36,852 bases of DNA. Origin: Clostridia bacterium. Its GTDB lineage: Bacteria > Bacillota > Clostridia > Oscillospirales > Acutalibacteraceae. This document shows, in pieces, positions 8,418 through 16,659 of this stretch. Under the pieces are notes generated by a model. The model was not told the DNA's origin. It saw only the letters and a list, made by a program, of their open reading frames with translations, and did no database searches. How positions within the stretch are numbered: position 1 is the stretch's first letter; every line of letters begins with the position of its first letter. The DNA is taken from NCBI GenBank assembly GCA_017936615.1, contig JAGBFF010000089.1, forward strand, positions 1-36,852, written 5' to 3'. The translations under genes were made by a program, and so were the position numbers.

Positions 8418-8842
8418 TATTGCATCAATATATCGATTGCTTCGCAGTAGCCGTCGAAGCCCTTGCCGCAGATCGTTTTTACACAAACGGGACTGATGAA
8501 CGAATGACGGCGGAACTCATCACGGCTGTTGATATCCGAGATGTGTACCTCCACCGTGGGGATCGCCACCGCTTTGAGCGCATCCAAAATTGCCACACTC
8601 GTATGCGTGTATGCCGCAGGGTTGATAACAATGCCATCGATCTTGTCAAAATACGCTTGCTGAATCGCATCGACGATCGCGCCCTCGTGATTGGATTGGA
8701 AAAACGAGACTTCCACGCCGCGCACCGCCGCGTGGTCAGCAATCTGCTGCAACAACATCTCATATGTCTGCTTGCCGTAGATATCCGGTTCGCGGATACC
8801 CAGCATATTCAGATTGGGTCCGTTGATTACCAAAACTTTCAT
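8417..8842 (-). CDS. aroQ: 3-dehydroquinate dehydratase, type II
   Basis: Converts 3-dehydroquinate to 3-dehydroshikimate, step 3 of the shikimate pathway. The 141 residues match type II enzymes: INGPNLNMLGIREPDIYG carries the catalytic Tyr/Arg flap, INPAAYTHTSVAILDAL and VEVHISDINSRDEFRRHS carry the active-site Asn and His residues. The ATG overlaps the aroE-aroK stop by 4 bases. It is the last gene of the aro operon and ends at a bidirectional terminator. Confidence 0.97.
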   Translation of the reverse strand: MKVLVINGPNLNMLGIREPDIYGKQTYEMLLQQIADHAAVRGVEVSFFQSNHEGAIVDAIQQAYFDKIDGIVINPAAYTHTSVAILDALKAVAIPTVEVHISDINSRDEFRRHSFISPVCVKTICGKGFDGYCEAIDILMQ

Positions 8843-10062
8843 TTCAGCACCTCCAAAATACGCTCACAAGTCACCTGCGGATCGTCATCCACGGCGACGA
8901 TGTGATCCGCCATACCGCGGTACAGCGGCAACCGCTGTTCATACAGCGCCTGCAGCGCCGCCCTGCCGTTCGATAGCGGGCGACCGACGGTTGCTAATTT
9001 TTCAATCGACCGTTCCAAAAAGATCACGACGCCGTTCTGCCGTAGTGCCAATCGGTTACGCTCCCGCAGGATCGCACCACCGCCGGTGGCGATCACCTGA
9101 CCGAGCCGCTTTCCCGTCTCCTCGACCGCCGCTTCTTCCAAATCGCGGAATGCCATCTCACCATCTGCGACGATGATATCGGGAATGGTGCGACCTGCCG
9201 TCTTTTCAACCACAACATCGGTGTCGGTAAATTCCTTATCAAGCCTCTGTGACAGCAATCGCCCCACGGTGCTCTTGCCGCAGCCGGGCATTCCCACCAA
9301 TACCACATTACAAAACCGCTGTGCCATCGAGCAAACCGTGCTTTCTATCAATTCATCATCGAAAGCACGCTCAAAAAAGATCTCTGCCGCACGCTTTCCC
9401 TGCGCCACGAGCATTTCAAGACCGTTGACAGCGATCATCCCGAGTTGCTCTGCATCCAAAAGAAGCTGTGTCTTCAGCGGATTGTAGACAATATCCACCA
9501 CCGCCTCGCACTCGGGAAACCGCGTAAGATCCAACGGTGCAACCAGATTGTGCGGATACATTCCGACCGGCGTGGTGTTCACGATCACACCGGCATCGGC
9601 GTGGCGCTCAAGATTGTCATAGTTATTTTCGCCGGAGCGCGAGATCACCACGACTTCCCGCGCCTGCATATCGCGCAAGACACAACACGCCGTGACCGAC
9701 GAGCCACCGCTGCCCAGCACCAGCACCTTACGTCCCGTCACGGGAACACCGTTTTTCTCCAGCAGATACCGAAAACCAAAATAATCGGTGTTATAGCCGC
9801 GCACAGCATCACTGTCAAAGCGGATGGTGTTGACGCTGCCGATGCGCTGCGCCGTCTCATCCAGCTCGTCGCAAAACGCCATCACGTCTTTTTTGTACGG
9901 GATGGTCACGTTGATGGCACGAAACTCGGGGGCGACAAAAAACGCTGCCAGTTCGTCTTTTTCTTTTTCAATGAGCGTGTAGGGATACTCCCCAAAATAG
10001 CTGTGGATCTGCGGCGACAGGCTGTGCCCGAGCCGCTCTCCCAGCAATCCGAAGCGTTCCAT
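8839..10062 (-). CDS. aroE-aroK: Shikimate dehydrogenase / shikimate kinase fusion
   Basis: A single 407-residue bifunctional polypeptide. Residues 1-240 are shikimate dehydrogenase (GHSLSPQIH substrate motif, catalytic K in NVTIPYKKDV, D in NTDYFGF, NADP loop GSGGSS, NTTPVGM). Residues about 245-407 are shikimate kinase (Walker A GMPGCGKST near residue 257, ATGGGAIL, RPL lid). It therefore performs two non-adjacent-substrate steps, dehydroshikimate to shikimate to shikimate-3-phosphate, in sequence. The ATG at 10062 overlaps the pheA TGA by one base; the GTG at 10065 lies inside pheA. All motifs look intact, so both halves should be active. Confidence 0.95.
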   Translation of the reverse strand: MERFGLLGERLGHSLSPQIHSYFGEYPYTLIEKEKDELAAFFVAPEFRAINVTIPYKKDVMAFCDELDETAQRIGSVNTIRFDSDAVRGYNTDYFGFRYLLEKNGVPVTGRKVLVLGSGGSSVTACCVLRDMQAREVVVISRSGENNYDNLERHADAGVIVNTTPVGMYPHNLVAPLDLTRFPECEAVVDIVYNPLKTQLLLDAEQLGMIAVNGLEMLVAQGKRAAEIFFERAFDDELIESTVCSMAQRFCNVVLVGMPGCGKSTVGRLLSQRLDKEFTDTDVVVEKTAGRTIPDIIVADGEMAFRDLEEAAVEETGKRLGQVIATGGGAILRERNRLALRQNGVVIFLERSIEKLATVGRPLSNGRAALQALYEQRLPLYRGMADHIVAVDDDPQVTCERILEVLK

Positions 10063-11204
10063 CACACGACCTCGGTATAGCTGCCGAGATACTGGAACTT
10101 ATCCGCCTCCGCCTGCAGCTGGGACAACAGGTTTTCAAACGCCTCGGAATACACCGACACCTCGATGTCGAAGTAGAACATAAACTCAAAATCCCGACCG
10201 GGAAGCGGGCGGCTCTCCAACTTCAGCAAATTAACACCCAGCGAATAGAACTTGGACAGGATGCTGTGCAGTGCGCCGGGCTTGTGCGGCAACACCAGCA
10301 TCAAGCTGGTACGGCTCGCGCCGGGGTAGATCTCCAACGGCTTGGCAATACAAATGAACCGTGTATAATTGTTGTCCACGTTCGGCAACGCCGTTTCAAG
10401 AACGTCCAGATCGTACAGTGCCGCACAGGATTCCGAGGAGATCGCTGCCACGTCAGTACGACCGCTTTCCGCCACAGCCTTTGCCGCCATCGCGGTGTTT
10501 TCGCAGACGTTGACACGAACATTCTTCAGCCCCTGCAAAAATTCGCTGCACTGTTGGATCGCCTGCTCGTGTGAGTAGATCTCCTTGATATCCGACAGCT
10601 TCGTACCCTTCGGTGCCAGCAGCACGTGCGAAATGTGCAGACGGGTGCTGCGGACGATGTGGAAATTGTACTTCATCATCAGATCGTAGATCTGATTGAC
10701 CGAGCCCGCCGAGCTGTTTTCCAGCGGCAGAATACCGTAGCGGCACAAGCCTTTGTCGACTGCATTGAACACGCCCTCAAAGCTGTTCATATACATAATA
10801 TTTGCCGCAGGAAACAGCTTGTCGCAGGCGAGCTGCGAATACGCGCCCTCCACGCCCTGACATGCCACAAATGCACGCTCCGGGAATACTTTGTCGGTGT
10901 TTTCGATACCGCTGCGGATCTTCTCGAGCAAAGCGCCGTCGAAACCAAGACGGTGGTTTTGATACGAGCGGCTGAGGCTGAGGATCAGATTGTACAGCAC
11001 GCGAGTCTGCGATTCCAGTTCCTCTCCTGCCAGCTCCGACACGCGTTCCAGCAACCGACGTTCACGTGCGGGATCCAGCACCGCACGACCACTTTCCTTC
11101 TTCTCATCCGCCACCTGAGCAGACACACCCATACGCTTAACAAACAGCGCAACCAATTGTTCGTCGATCGCATCGATCTCCCGACGCAGTTCTTCCATCC
11201 CCAT
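10062..11204 (-). CDS. pheA: Bifunctional chorismate mutase / prephenate dehydratase (P-protein)
   Basis: Converts chorismate to prephenate and on to phenylpyruvate for phenylalanine synthesis. Residues 1-90 are an AroQ-type helical chorismate mutase (LRREIDAIDEQLVALFVKRM). About 108-285 is prephenate dehydratase with GVEGAYSQLA and the catalytic TRF motif at T281-F283. About 295-375 is an ACT domain with LESRP, implying feedback inhibition by phenylalanine. The ATG at 11204 has GGAGG 8 bases upstream, and the gap to aroC is 13 bases. Confidence 0.96.
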   Translation of the reverse strand: MGMEELRREIDAIDEQLVALFVKRMGVSAQVADEKKESGRAVLDPARERRLLERVSELAGEELESQTRVLYNLILSLSRSYQNHRLGFDGALLEKIRSGIENTDKVFPERAFVACQGVEGAYSQLACDKLFPAANIMYMNSFEGVFNAVDKGLCRYGILPLENSSAGSVNQIYDLMMKYNFHIVRSTRLHISHVLLAPKGTKLSDIKEIYSHEQAIQQCSEFLQGLKNVRVNVCENTAMAAKAVAESGRTDVAAISSESCAALYDLDVLETALPNVDNNYTRFICIAKPLEIYPGASRTSLMLVLPHKPGALHSILSKFYSLGVNLLKLESRPLPGRDFEFMFYFDIEVSVYSEAFENLLSQLQAEADKFQYLGSYTEVV

Positions 11205-11217
11205 AGGTAGTTCCTCC

Positions 11218-12282
11218 TTAAATCAGATAATCACACAAAACAACGGCACACGCCGCTTCCACGCACGGAACGGCACGCGGCACGATGCAGGGGTCGTGCC
11301 GCCCCCGAATTACCAACGGTTCGACCTGCCCTGTACGGCGATTGAGCGTTTGTTGCTCCTTCGCAATGGACGGTGTCGGTTTGATCGCCGCACGGAACAC
11401 CAGCGGCATCCCGGTACTGATACCACCCAACACACCGCCGTGGTTGTTGGTGCACGTGCGGATCACACCGTCCTTTTCGTAATAACAATCGTTGTTCTCC
11501 GAGCCACGCAGTGTCGCCGCTTCGAAGCCGTTGCCAAACTCAACACCCCGAACAGCAGGAATACCGAACACCGCCGCCGATAACCGATTTTCCAAACCGT
11601 CAAACATCGGATCGCCGATGCCGGCAGGTAATCCCACCGCGGCGCATTCGATGATACCACCGACGGAATCACCGTCTGCACGCGCCGCCTCGATGACGGC
11701 GCGCATCGCGTCACCCGCCGCCTCGTTCAGCACCGGGAACGTGCCACCCAAAAAATCAGCAGCGGTCACCTTCACCGTATCAAACGGTGTGTCTTTAACA
11801 CCGCCGATCGCGGCGATATGAGCACCGATCGCGATACCTTTTTGGGCAAGATATTGCAGGCACAGTCCCCCTGCCACACACAGTGCCGCCGTGAGCCGGC
11901 CCGAAAAATGGCCGCCCCCACGCACATCCTGCGCACCACCGTAGCGCACATCCGCCGGATAGTCGGCGTGCGAGGGGCGTGGCTGATCAAACAGCTCGCG
12001 GTAATCTTCCGAACGTGTGTTGGTGTTGCGGATCACGGCGCAGATCGGTGCGCCGCAGGTCACGTCGTCTAACAAGCCGCTGATAAACTCCACCTCATCT
12101 GCTTCCTTGCGGGAAGTAGCAAACGCGTGCTGCCCCGGCGCGCGGCGTGCCATAAAAGCGCGAAGCGCCGCCCGATCCACCGCAAAACCTGCGGGAAATC
12201 CATCGATCACCACACCGATCGCTTCGGCGTGCGATTGACCGAAAATACTGATCTTTAACTTTCGCCCGAATATGGAGGACAT
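11218..12282 (-). CDS. aroC: Chorismate synthase
   Basis: Makes chorismate from EPSP using reduced FMN, the last common step. The 354 residues carry the family signatures GQSHAEAIGVVIDGFPAG, the RSEDY region, RPSHADYPADVRYGGAQDVRGGGHFSGR and the C-terminal GRHDPCIVPRAVPCVEA. The start codon lies inside the end of aroA (28-base overlap), which is unusually long for this operon and implies coupled translation. Confidence 0.97.
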   Translation of the reverse strand: MSSIFGRKLKISIFGQSHAEAIGVVIDGFPAGFAVDRAALRAFMARRAPGQHAFATSRKEADEVEFISGLLDDVTCGAPICAVIRNTNTRSEDYRELFDQPRPSHADYPADVRYGGAQDVRGGGHFSGRLTAALCVAGGLCLQYLAQKGIAIGAHIAAIGGVKDTPFDTVKVTAADFLGGTFPVLNEAAGDAMRAVIEAARADGDSVGGIIECAAVGLPAGIGDPMFDGLENRLSAAVFGIPAVRGVEFGNGFEAATLRGSENNDCYYEKDGVIRTCTNNHGGVLGGISTGMPLVFRAAIKPTPSIAKEQQTLNRRTGQVEPLVIRGRHDPCIVPRAVPCVEAACAVVLCDYLI

Positions 12283-13535
12283 ACCCTCATCCCTCTTTCC
12301 GCAAATTCTTTGAAAAAGCTCGGGTAGGATTTTCGCACAGCCTCGGCGCCATCGATCACGACCGGCTGTTCACAGATACACGCCGCCACCGCCGCCGCCA
12401 TGGCGATGCGATGGTCGTTACAGGCGTCTACCGCACCACCGACAAGAGTGCCCGTGCCGTCGATCGTCAGCGACTCCTCTTCCATCGACACCCGACCGCC
12501 GAGTGCTGTCAGCATCGCGTGGACACTGCACAGACGGTCGCTTTCCTTCAGCCGCAACCGTCGGGCGTTACCGATCACACTGCGGCCCGGAATCGCCGCC
12601 GCCAGCACGGCGAGTATCGGCACCAAATCAGGGATCTGCGCGGCATCCACCTGCAAAGGATGGCTCAAAGGTCCGCTCTTCGGAACAAGCTCACCATCGA
12701 TGACCTCCACTCTGGCCCCCGCCTCGCGCAGCAGCTGTACGATCGCGCAGTCGCCTTGCAGCGAATCGGTATCCAAACCAGCCACCGCCAAGCGACTGCC
12801 GTCAGCAATTGCGCCGGCGACCAGCCAAAACGCACCGTTAGACCAATCGCCTTCGGCAATAATCTCCCCCGGTGAACGGTAGGCGTTACCTGCCGGCACG
12901 GTAAATATATTGTCTTCCTCGATGACGGTCACGCCGAACCGACGCATTGCCGCCACCGTGAGATCGATATACGGGCGGGATTCCACCGCTCCGGTCACAC
13001 GGATCTCACACGTGCGCCCCAACAACGGCGCCGCGAGCAGCAGCCCACTGATAAACTGGGAGCTGACCCCACCGTCGATACAAAATCGTTCTCCACCCAG
13101 TGTACCCGCCACCGTCAAAGGAAAAGTCCCTTGCGGCGACAGGATGCAGCCGTTTTCGCACAGCAATTCATACAACGGTGATAACGGACGTTCTGCCAGC
13201 CGCCCGCGGCCGGTAAACCGTGCGCCACCAAGCGCTGCGGCGATTGGCAGTAAAAATCGCAAGGTCGAACCGCTCTCGCCGCAATCCAGCAATGCATCGG
13301 CATGCGGTGTCTGAATCGGCTTTACTGTGATTCGCGCACCATCCACCACAATCTCCGCACCCAGTGCACACAAGCACTCCGCCGTAGCGGCGATATCCTG
13401 CGATACCGAGCAGTTTTCAAGCACCGTAGGGTTATCGCTGAGCGCTGCACAGATCAGCAAGCGGTGCAACACAGACTTCGATGCAGGTGCCGTCGCCCGT
13501 CCCGTCAAGGTACGACCGCTGACCGTTACCGTCAT
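12255..13535 (-). CDS. aroA: 3-phosphoshikimate 1-carboxyvinyltransferase (EPSP synthase)
   Basis: Joins phosphoenolpyruvate and shikimate-3-phosphate. The 426 residues contain ASKSVLHR, CGESGSTLRFLLPIAAAL, EGDWSNGAFWL, RLKESDRL and NDHRIAMAAAVA. The phosphoenolpyruvate loop reads GESGSTLRF rather than the enterobacterial GNAGTAMRP, so the loop associated with glyphosate sensitivity differs; this is common in clostridial enzymes. It overlaps aroB by 4 bases and aroC by 28. Confidence 0.96.
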   Translation of the reverse strand: MTVTVSGRTLTGRATAPASKSVLHRLLICAALSDNPTVLENCSVSQDIAATAECLCALGAEIVVDGARITVKPIQTPHADALLDCGESGSTLRFLLPIAAALGGARFTGRGRLAERPLSPLYELLCENGCILSPQGTFPLTVAGTLGGERFCIDGGVSSQFISGLLLAAPLLGRTCEIRVTGAVESRPYIDLTVAAMRRFGVTVIEEDNIFTVPAGNAYRSPGEIIAEGDWSNGAFWLVAGAIADGSRLAVAGLDTDSLQGDCAIVQLLREAGARVEVIDGELVPKSGPLSHPLQVDAAQIPDLVPILAVLAAAIPGRSVIGNARRLRLKESDRLCSVHAMLTALGGRVSMEEESLTIDGTGTLVGGAVDACNDHRIAMAAAVAACICEQPVVIDGAEAVRKSYPSFFKEFAERGMRVCPPYSGES

Positions 13536-14584
13536 TTCACCGCCCCCATCTCAATGTATCGGGCAAGCTCCGTCACCGCAATGGTTTCGATGCCGCCCTC
13601 ACCAATTACCGGAACCGTGATCAGTGCCAACGTGTCGTTGGCACGTTTTTTATCCGAAAGAGCCACCTCGTACAGCGCTTGCGGCGCAATATCACACGTC
13701 GTTGGCAGACCGCAGGCGGCAAGCAGCGCGAGCAGCCGCTCACACTCCTCTGCCGGGGTTTTTCCCATAGCCGAGAGCGCCCGTGTCAAAACCGCCATCC
13801 CGATCGCCACGGCACTGCCGTGGGAAATCGAAAAATCACTGCACTTTTCCACCGCATGGCCGACCGTGTGTCCAAAATTCAGCAGCTGACGGTAGCCGGT
13901 ATCCCGTTCGTCCTGCTCAACGATATCGCGCTTGATTGCCACACAGCGGCAAATGATCTCGGTGTCGGTCAGTTCGCCGCGCTCCAATGCCTCAAACAGG
14001 GTACGGTCGCGGATCATACCGTACTTGATGACTTCCGCCATCCCGTCGGCGTAAATTTCGGAAGGCAGCGTCTGCAGCGCCGTCGGATCACACAGCACCA
14101 GCCACGGCTGATAAAACGAACCCAGTAGATTTTTGCCCTCCGGCAGGTTGACCGCCGTCTTGCCTCCCACCGAGGAATCGACACAGGCAAGCAGTGTGGT
14201 CGGGATCTGCACAAAGCCGATGCCGCGCAGATAAGTCGCGGCACAAAATCCGCCGAGATCCCCCACAACGCCGCCCCCGAGAGCGACGATCGCATCGCTG
14301 CGGGTGAAATGGTTTTCTGCTAAATAAGACACGACCTGCAAATAGGTCGCTGTGCTTTTAGAGTCTTCGCCCACTGCCACGGTATACGGGTTGACCTCGA
14401 AACCACTCGCCTCCAGCGATTGCTTCACGGTATTCAGATACAGCGCACCGACCGTCTCGTCGGTCAGCAGCAGCACCTTTTTGCCGCGCAACACCTGCGC
14501 GCAATACGCACCCGCACGGTTCAGCAAGCCCTCTTCCACAAAAATATCATACCGCCGGGATGCGTTTACCTCAATGATGTTCAT
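13532..14584 (-). CDS. aroB: 3-dehydroquinate synthase
   Basis: Cyclises DAHP to 3-dehydroquinate, step 2 of the pathway, using NAD and a divalent metal. The 350 residues include ALGGGVVGDLGGFCAATYLRG, DSSVGGKTAVNLPEGKN and the metal ligands in MAEVIKYG, NFGHTVGHAVE and HGSAVAIGM. An upstream in-frame extension to 14680 would lie wholly within tyrA; the ATG at 14584 gives MNIIEVNASRRYDI, a normal N-terminus, and overlaps tyrA by 14 bases. Confidence 0.95.
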   Translation of the reverse strand: MNIIEVNASRRYDIFVEEGLLNRAGAYCAQVLRGKKVLLLTDETVGALYLNTVKQSLEASGFEVNPYTVAVGEDSKSTATYLQVVSYLAENHFTRSDAIVALGGGVVGDLGGFCAATYLRGIGFVQIPTTLLACVDSSVGGKTAVNLPEGKNLLGSFYQPWLVLCDPTALQTLPSEIYADGMAEVIKYGMIRDRTLFEALERGELTDTEIICRCVAIKRDIVEQDERDTGYRQLLNFGHTVGHAVEKCSDFSISHGSAVAIGMAVLTRALSAMGKTPAEECERLLALLAACGLPTTCDIAPQALYEVALSDKKRANDTLALITVPVIGEGGIETIAVTELARYIEMGAVK

Positions 14585-15419
14585 GATCAAAGTCGATCCT
14601 TTCCTTGCGCTCGCTACCGGCACGCAGCAGCGACCGCAGCGTGTCTTCATCCCGATCCTCCAACGCATCGCGATACGCACCCAGCGATGCCATAAGGATA
14701 TCGATCTCGTTCAACAGGTTGTCCCGATTTTCCAAAAACAGCTCCGCCCACATTGCGTCATTCAGCCGTGCTACCCGCGTCAGATCCTTGTAGCTGCCCG
14801 CGGAAAACCCGCGGTGCACCTGCGCGCGCGGACTCTTGACGTAGGCGTTGGATACCACGTGTGCCAGTTGTGACGTAAAGGCAATGATCTCATCGTGCTG
14901 CTCCGGAGTCGTCACCGTCACCGTTTCAAACCCCATCGACTTGACAAACGCCGTTACCTTTTCCAGCAGGGAAATATCCCGGGTGTCTTTCGGCGTAAGG
15001 ATCATCGAAGCACCGTCATACAGCGTATCGGTAGCGTACTTCAAACCCGACCGATGCAGACCCGCCATGGGATGACCGCCGATGAACACGAATCCGTGCT
15101 CTGCGGCGAGCGGGCGACACATCTCGCAAATGCTGCGCTTCACGCCGCCGCAATCGATCACGATCGTCCCCGCAGCGAACTCCGCCGCGTGGTCGCGCAC
15201 ATAGTCAACCGTCGCACCGGGGTACACGGCAAGCAGCACAAACTCACACTGTGACAGGGTTTCTGCAGTCAATCGGCCGTCGATACAGCCGATCAGTTCG
15301 GCATACCGAACCGTCGCCTCATTGGTGTCGCAGCCGAGCACCGTATGTTGTGTTTTTGCTTTCAGCGCCTTCGCAAGCGAGCCGCCGATCAGGCCGAGGC
15401 CGACGACGCCTACCGTCAT
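14571..15419 (-). CDS. tyrA: Prephenate dehydrogenase
   Basis: Oxidatively decarboxylates prephenate to 4-hydroxyphenylpyruvate for tyrosine. The 282 residues have an N-terminal NAD fold (VGVVGLGLIGGSLAKALKA), GGHPMAGLHRSG, and the helical C-terminal domain TSQLAHVVSNAYVKSP. It lacks a C-terminal ACT domain, unlike many Bacillus-type TyrA proteins, so feedback control may rest on transcription. It overlaps aroF by 4 bases. Confidence 0.94.
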   Translation of the reverse strand: MTVGVVGLGLIGGSLAKALKAKTQHTVLGCDTNEATVRYAELIGCIDGRLTAETLSQCEFVLLAVYPGATVDYVRDHAAEFAAGTIVIDCGGVKRSICEMCRPLAAEHGFVFIGGHPMAGLHRSGLKYATDTLYDGASMILTPKDTRDISLLEKVTAFVKSMGFETVTVTTPEQHDEIIAFTSQLAHVVSNAYVKSPRAQVHRGFSAGSYKDLTRVARLNDAMWAELFLENRDNLLNEIDILMASLGAYRDALEDRDEDTLRSLLRAGSERKERIDFDHEHH

Positions 15420-16420
15420 AATTCCAACGCCTCCCGCACACGGGTCACGCCGCGCATCACGTCATCAAACTGTGCCGGTGTCAACGATTGTGCGCCGTCG
15501 CACAGTGCTTTGGCCGGATTATTGTGCACCTCGATCATCAAACCGTCCGCTCCCGCGGCTGCCGCCGCCAACGCCATAGGCTTGACCAGACGGCTGATAC
15601 CGCTGGCGTGGCTGGGATCCACCACCACCGGCAGGTGTGACAGCTCCTTCAGCATCGGCACTGCCGACAGATCCAGCGTGTTGCGCGTATAGGTCTCAAA
15701 CGTACGTACGCCGCGCTCGCACAGAATGATCTGCTCGTTACCGCCCGCCATAATGTATTCGGCGCTCATCAGCAGTTCTTTCAGCGTGTTGGCAAGACCG
15801 CGCTTGAGAAGAATGGGTTTCTTGGTGCGGCCCAGCTCCTTGAGCAGCTCGAAATTCTGCATATTCCGCGCACCGACCTGAATAAGATCAACGTCCTCGA
15901 ACAGCGGCAGATGGTTGGCATTCATAATTTCAGTCACGATCGGCATGCCGGTAACCTTTTTGGCTTCTTTCAGCAGCTCCAGACCGTCCGCTTGTAAACC
16001 CTGAAAGTCATACGGCGAGGTTCTCGGCTTAAACGCGCCGCCACGCAACAGCGTTGCACCCGACTGCTTGACCGCGCCCGCTACCTCCAGGATCTGATCG
16101 TGCGATTCCACCGAGCAAGGACCTGCAATGACCGCAAAATGACCGTCGCCGATCTTCACACCACTGACATCGACGATCGTGTTGTCGGGATGAAATTTGC
16201 GGTTGGCGTTTTTGAACGGTTCGGAGATCCGCATCACATTTTCGACGATCTCCAGATTCTGGAGCAGCTCCATATCCACGTTGGTGGTGTCGCCGACCAG
16301 GCCCAAAACCGTGTTGTACTCACCCTTGGAAATATGCACGTGTACCTTTTGCGTCTCCAACCACGCGATGAGGTTTTCGATCTGATTATCGGTTACTCCT
16401 TGCTTGATGACTGCGATCAT
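15416..16420 (-). CDS. aroF: 3-deoxy-7-phosphoheptulonate synthase (DAHP synthase, AroA-beta/KDO8P type)
   Basis: Condenses PEP and erythrose-4-phosphate, the committed first step of the pathway. The 334 residues have a ferredoxin-like N-terminal regulatory domain (residues 1-70) followed by a type I-beta barrel (AGPCSVESHDQ, LRGGAFKPRTSPYDFQG, RNMQNFELLKELG, VVVDPSHASG). The N-terminal domain is the Thermotoga-type element that confers Phe/Tyr inhibition in relatives. A TTG at 16435 lies within the GGAGG itself; the ATG at 16420 has 8-base spacing and is used. First structural gene after the attenuator. Confidence 0.95.
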   Translation of the reverse strand: MIAVIKQGVTDNQIENLIAWLETQKVHVHISKGEYNTVLGLVGDTTNVDMELLQNLEIVENVMRISEPFKNANRKFHPDNTIVDVSGVKIGDGHFAVIAGPCSVESHDQILEVAGAVKQSGATLLRGGAFKPRTSPYDFQGLQADGLELLKEAKKVTGMPIVTEIMNANHLPLFEDVDLIQVGARNMQNFELLKELGRTKKPILLKRGLANTLKELLMSAEYIMAGGNEQIILCERGVRTFETYTRNTLDLSAVPMLKELSHLPVVVDPSHASGISRLVKPMALAAAAAGADGLMIEVHNNPAKALCDGAQSLTPAQFDDVMRGVTRVREALEL

Positions 16421-16432
16421 TGTCCATTCCTC

Positions 16433-16470
16433 CAAAAAATCAAAAGGCCCGCAGCTTTCACTGCGGGCCT
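16433..16470 (-). terminator. Intrinsic terminator of the aro operon attenuator
   Basis: On the transcript, GGCCCGCAG pairs with CTGCGGGCC (9 bp, arms 16469-16461 and 16454-16446, loop TGAAAG) and is followed by UUUUGAUUUUUU (16445-16434). It lies between the leader peptide stop and aroF, so readthrough decides operon expression. Its left arm and loop contain GCAG-T-GAAAGC, which can instead pair with GCTTTC-TG-CTGC near the end of the leader peptide gene, forming an antiterminator. Confidence 0.93.
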
Positions 16471-16505
16471 GAATTACAGGGTTCAGAAGGTGTTACACCT
16501 TCGCA

Positions 16506-16592
16506 TTACCGGCAGCAGAAAGCACTCTTACTCTTGTTGCTAAAGTAAAAGTAAAAGTAGGCGTATTCTGCTGCAAAGGTATGATTGTTCAT
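16506..16592 (-). CDS. Phe/Tyr leader peptide of the aro operon attenuator
   Basis: A 28-codon reading frame with ribosome binding site AGGTG 7 bases before ATG. Residues 10-17 read YAYFYFYF, giving four Tyr and three Phe control codons in a row of eight, with further Phe at 6 and 25; there is no Trp. RNA segment 1 (GCAGCAGAA, codons 7-9) pairs perfectly over 9 bases with segment 2 (TTCTGCTGC, codons 25-27). A ribosome stalled at the Tyr/Phe codons would cover segment 1 and free segment 2 to form the antiterminator with segment 3. This is the standard logic of ribosome-mediated attenuation, as known for enterobacterial pheA and trp. No function beyond translation is expected of the peptide. 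Confidence 0.92.
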   Translation of the reverse strand: MNNHTFAAEYAYFYFYFSNKSKSAFCCR

Positions 16593-16622
16593 GGTAAACA
16601 CCTGTCTTTACGGATTGTTATC

Positions 16623-16651
16623 ACTATAGCACACTAACGCGCTGTTGTCAA
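16623..16651 (-). promoter_or_regulatory. Sigma-A promoter of the aro operon
   Basis: Minus-strand TTGACA (16651-16646) and TATAGT (16628-16623) with exactly 17 bases between, a near-consensus promoter. Predicted start is near 16616, giving about 24 untranslated bases before the leader peptide ATG. A strong promoter fits control by attenuation rather than by initiation. Confidence 0.9.
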
Positions 16652-16659
16652 TAACAAAT

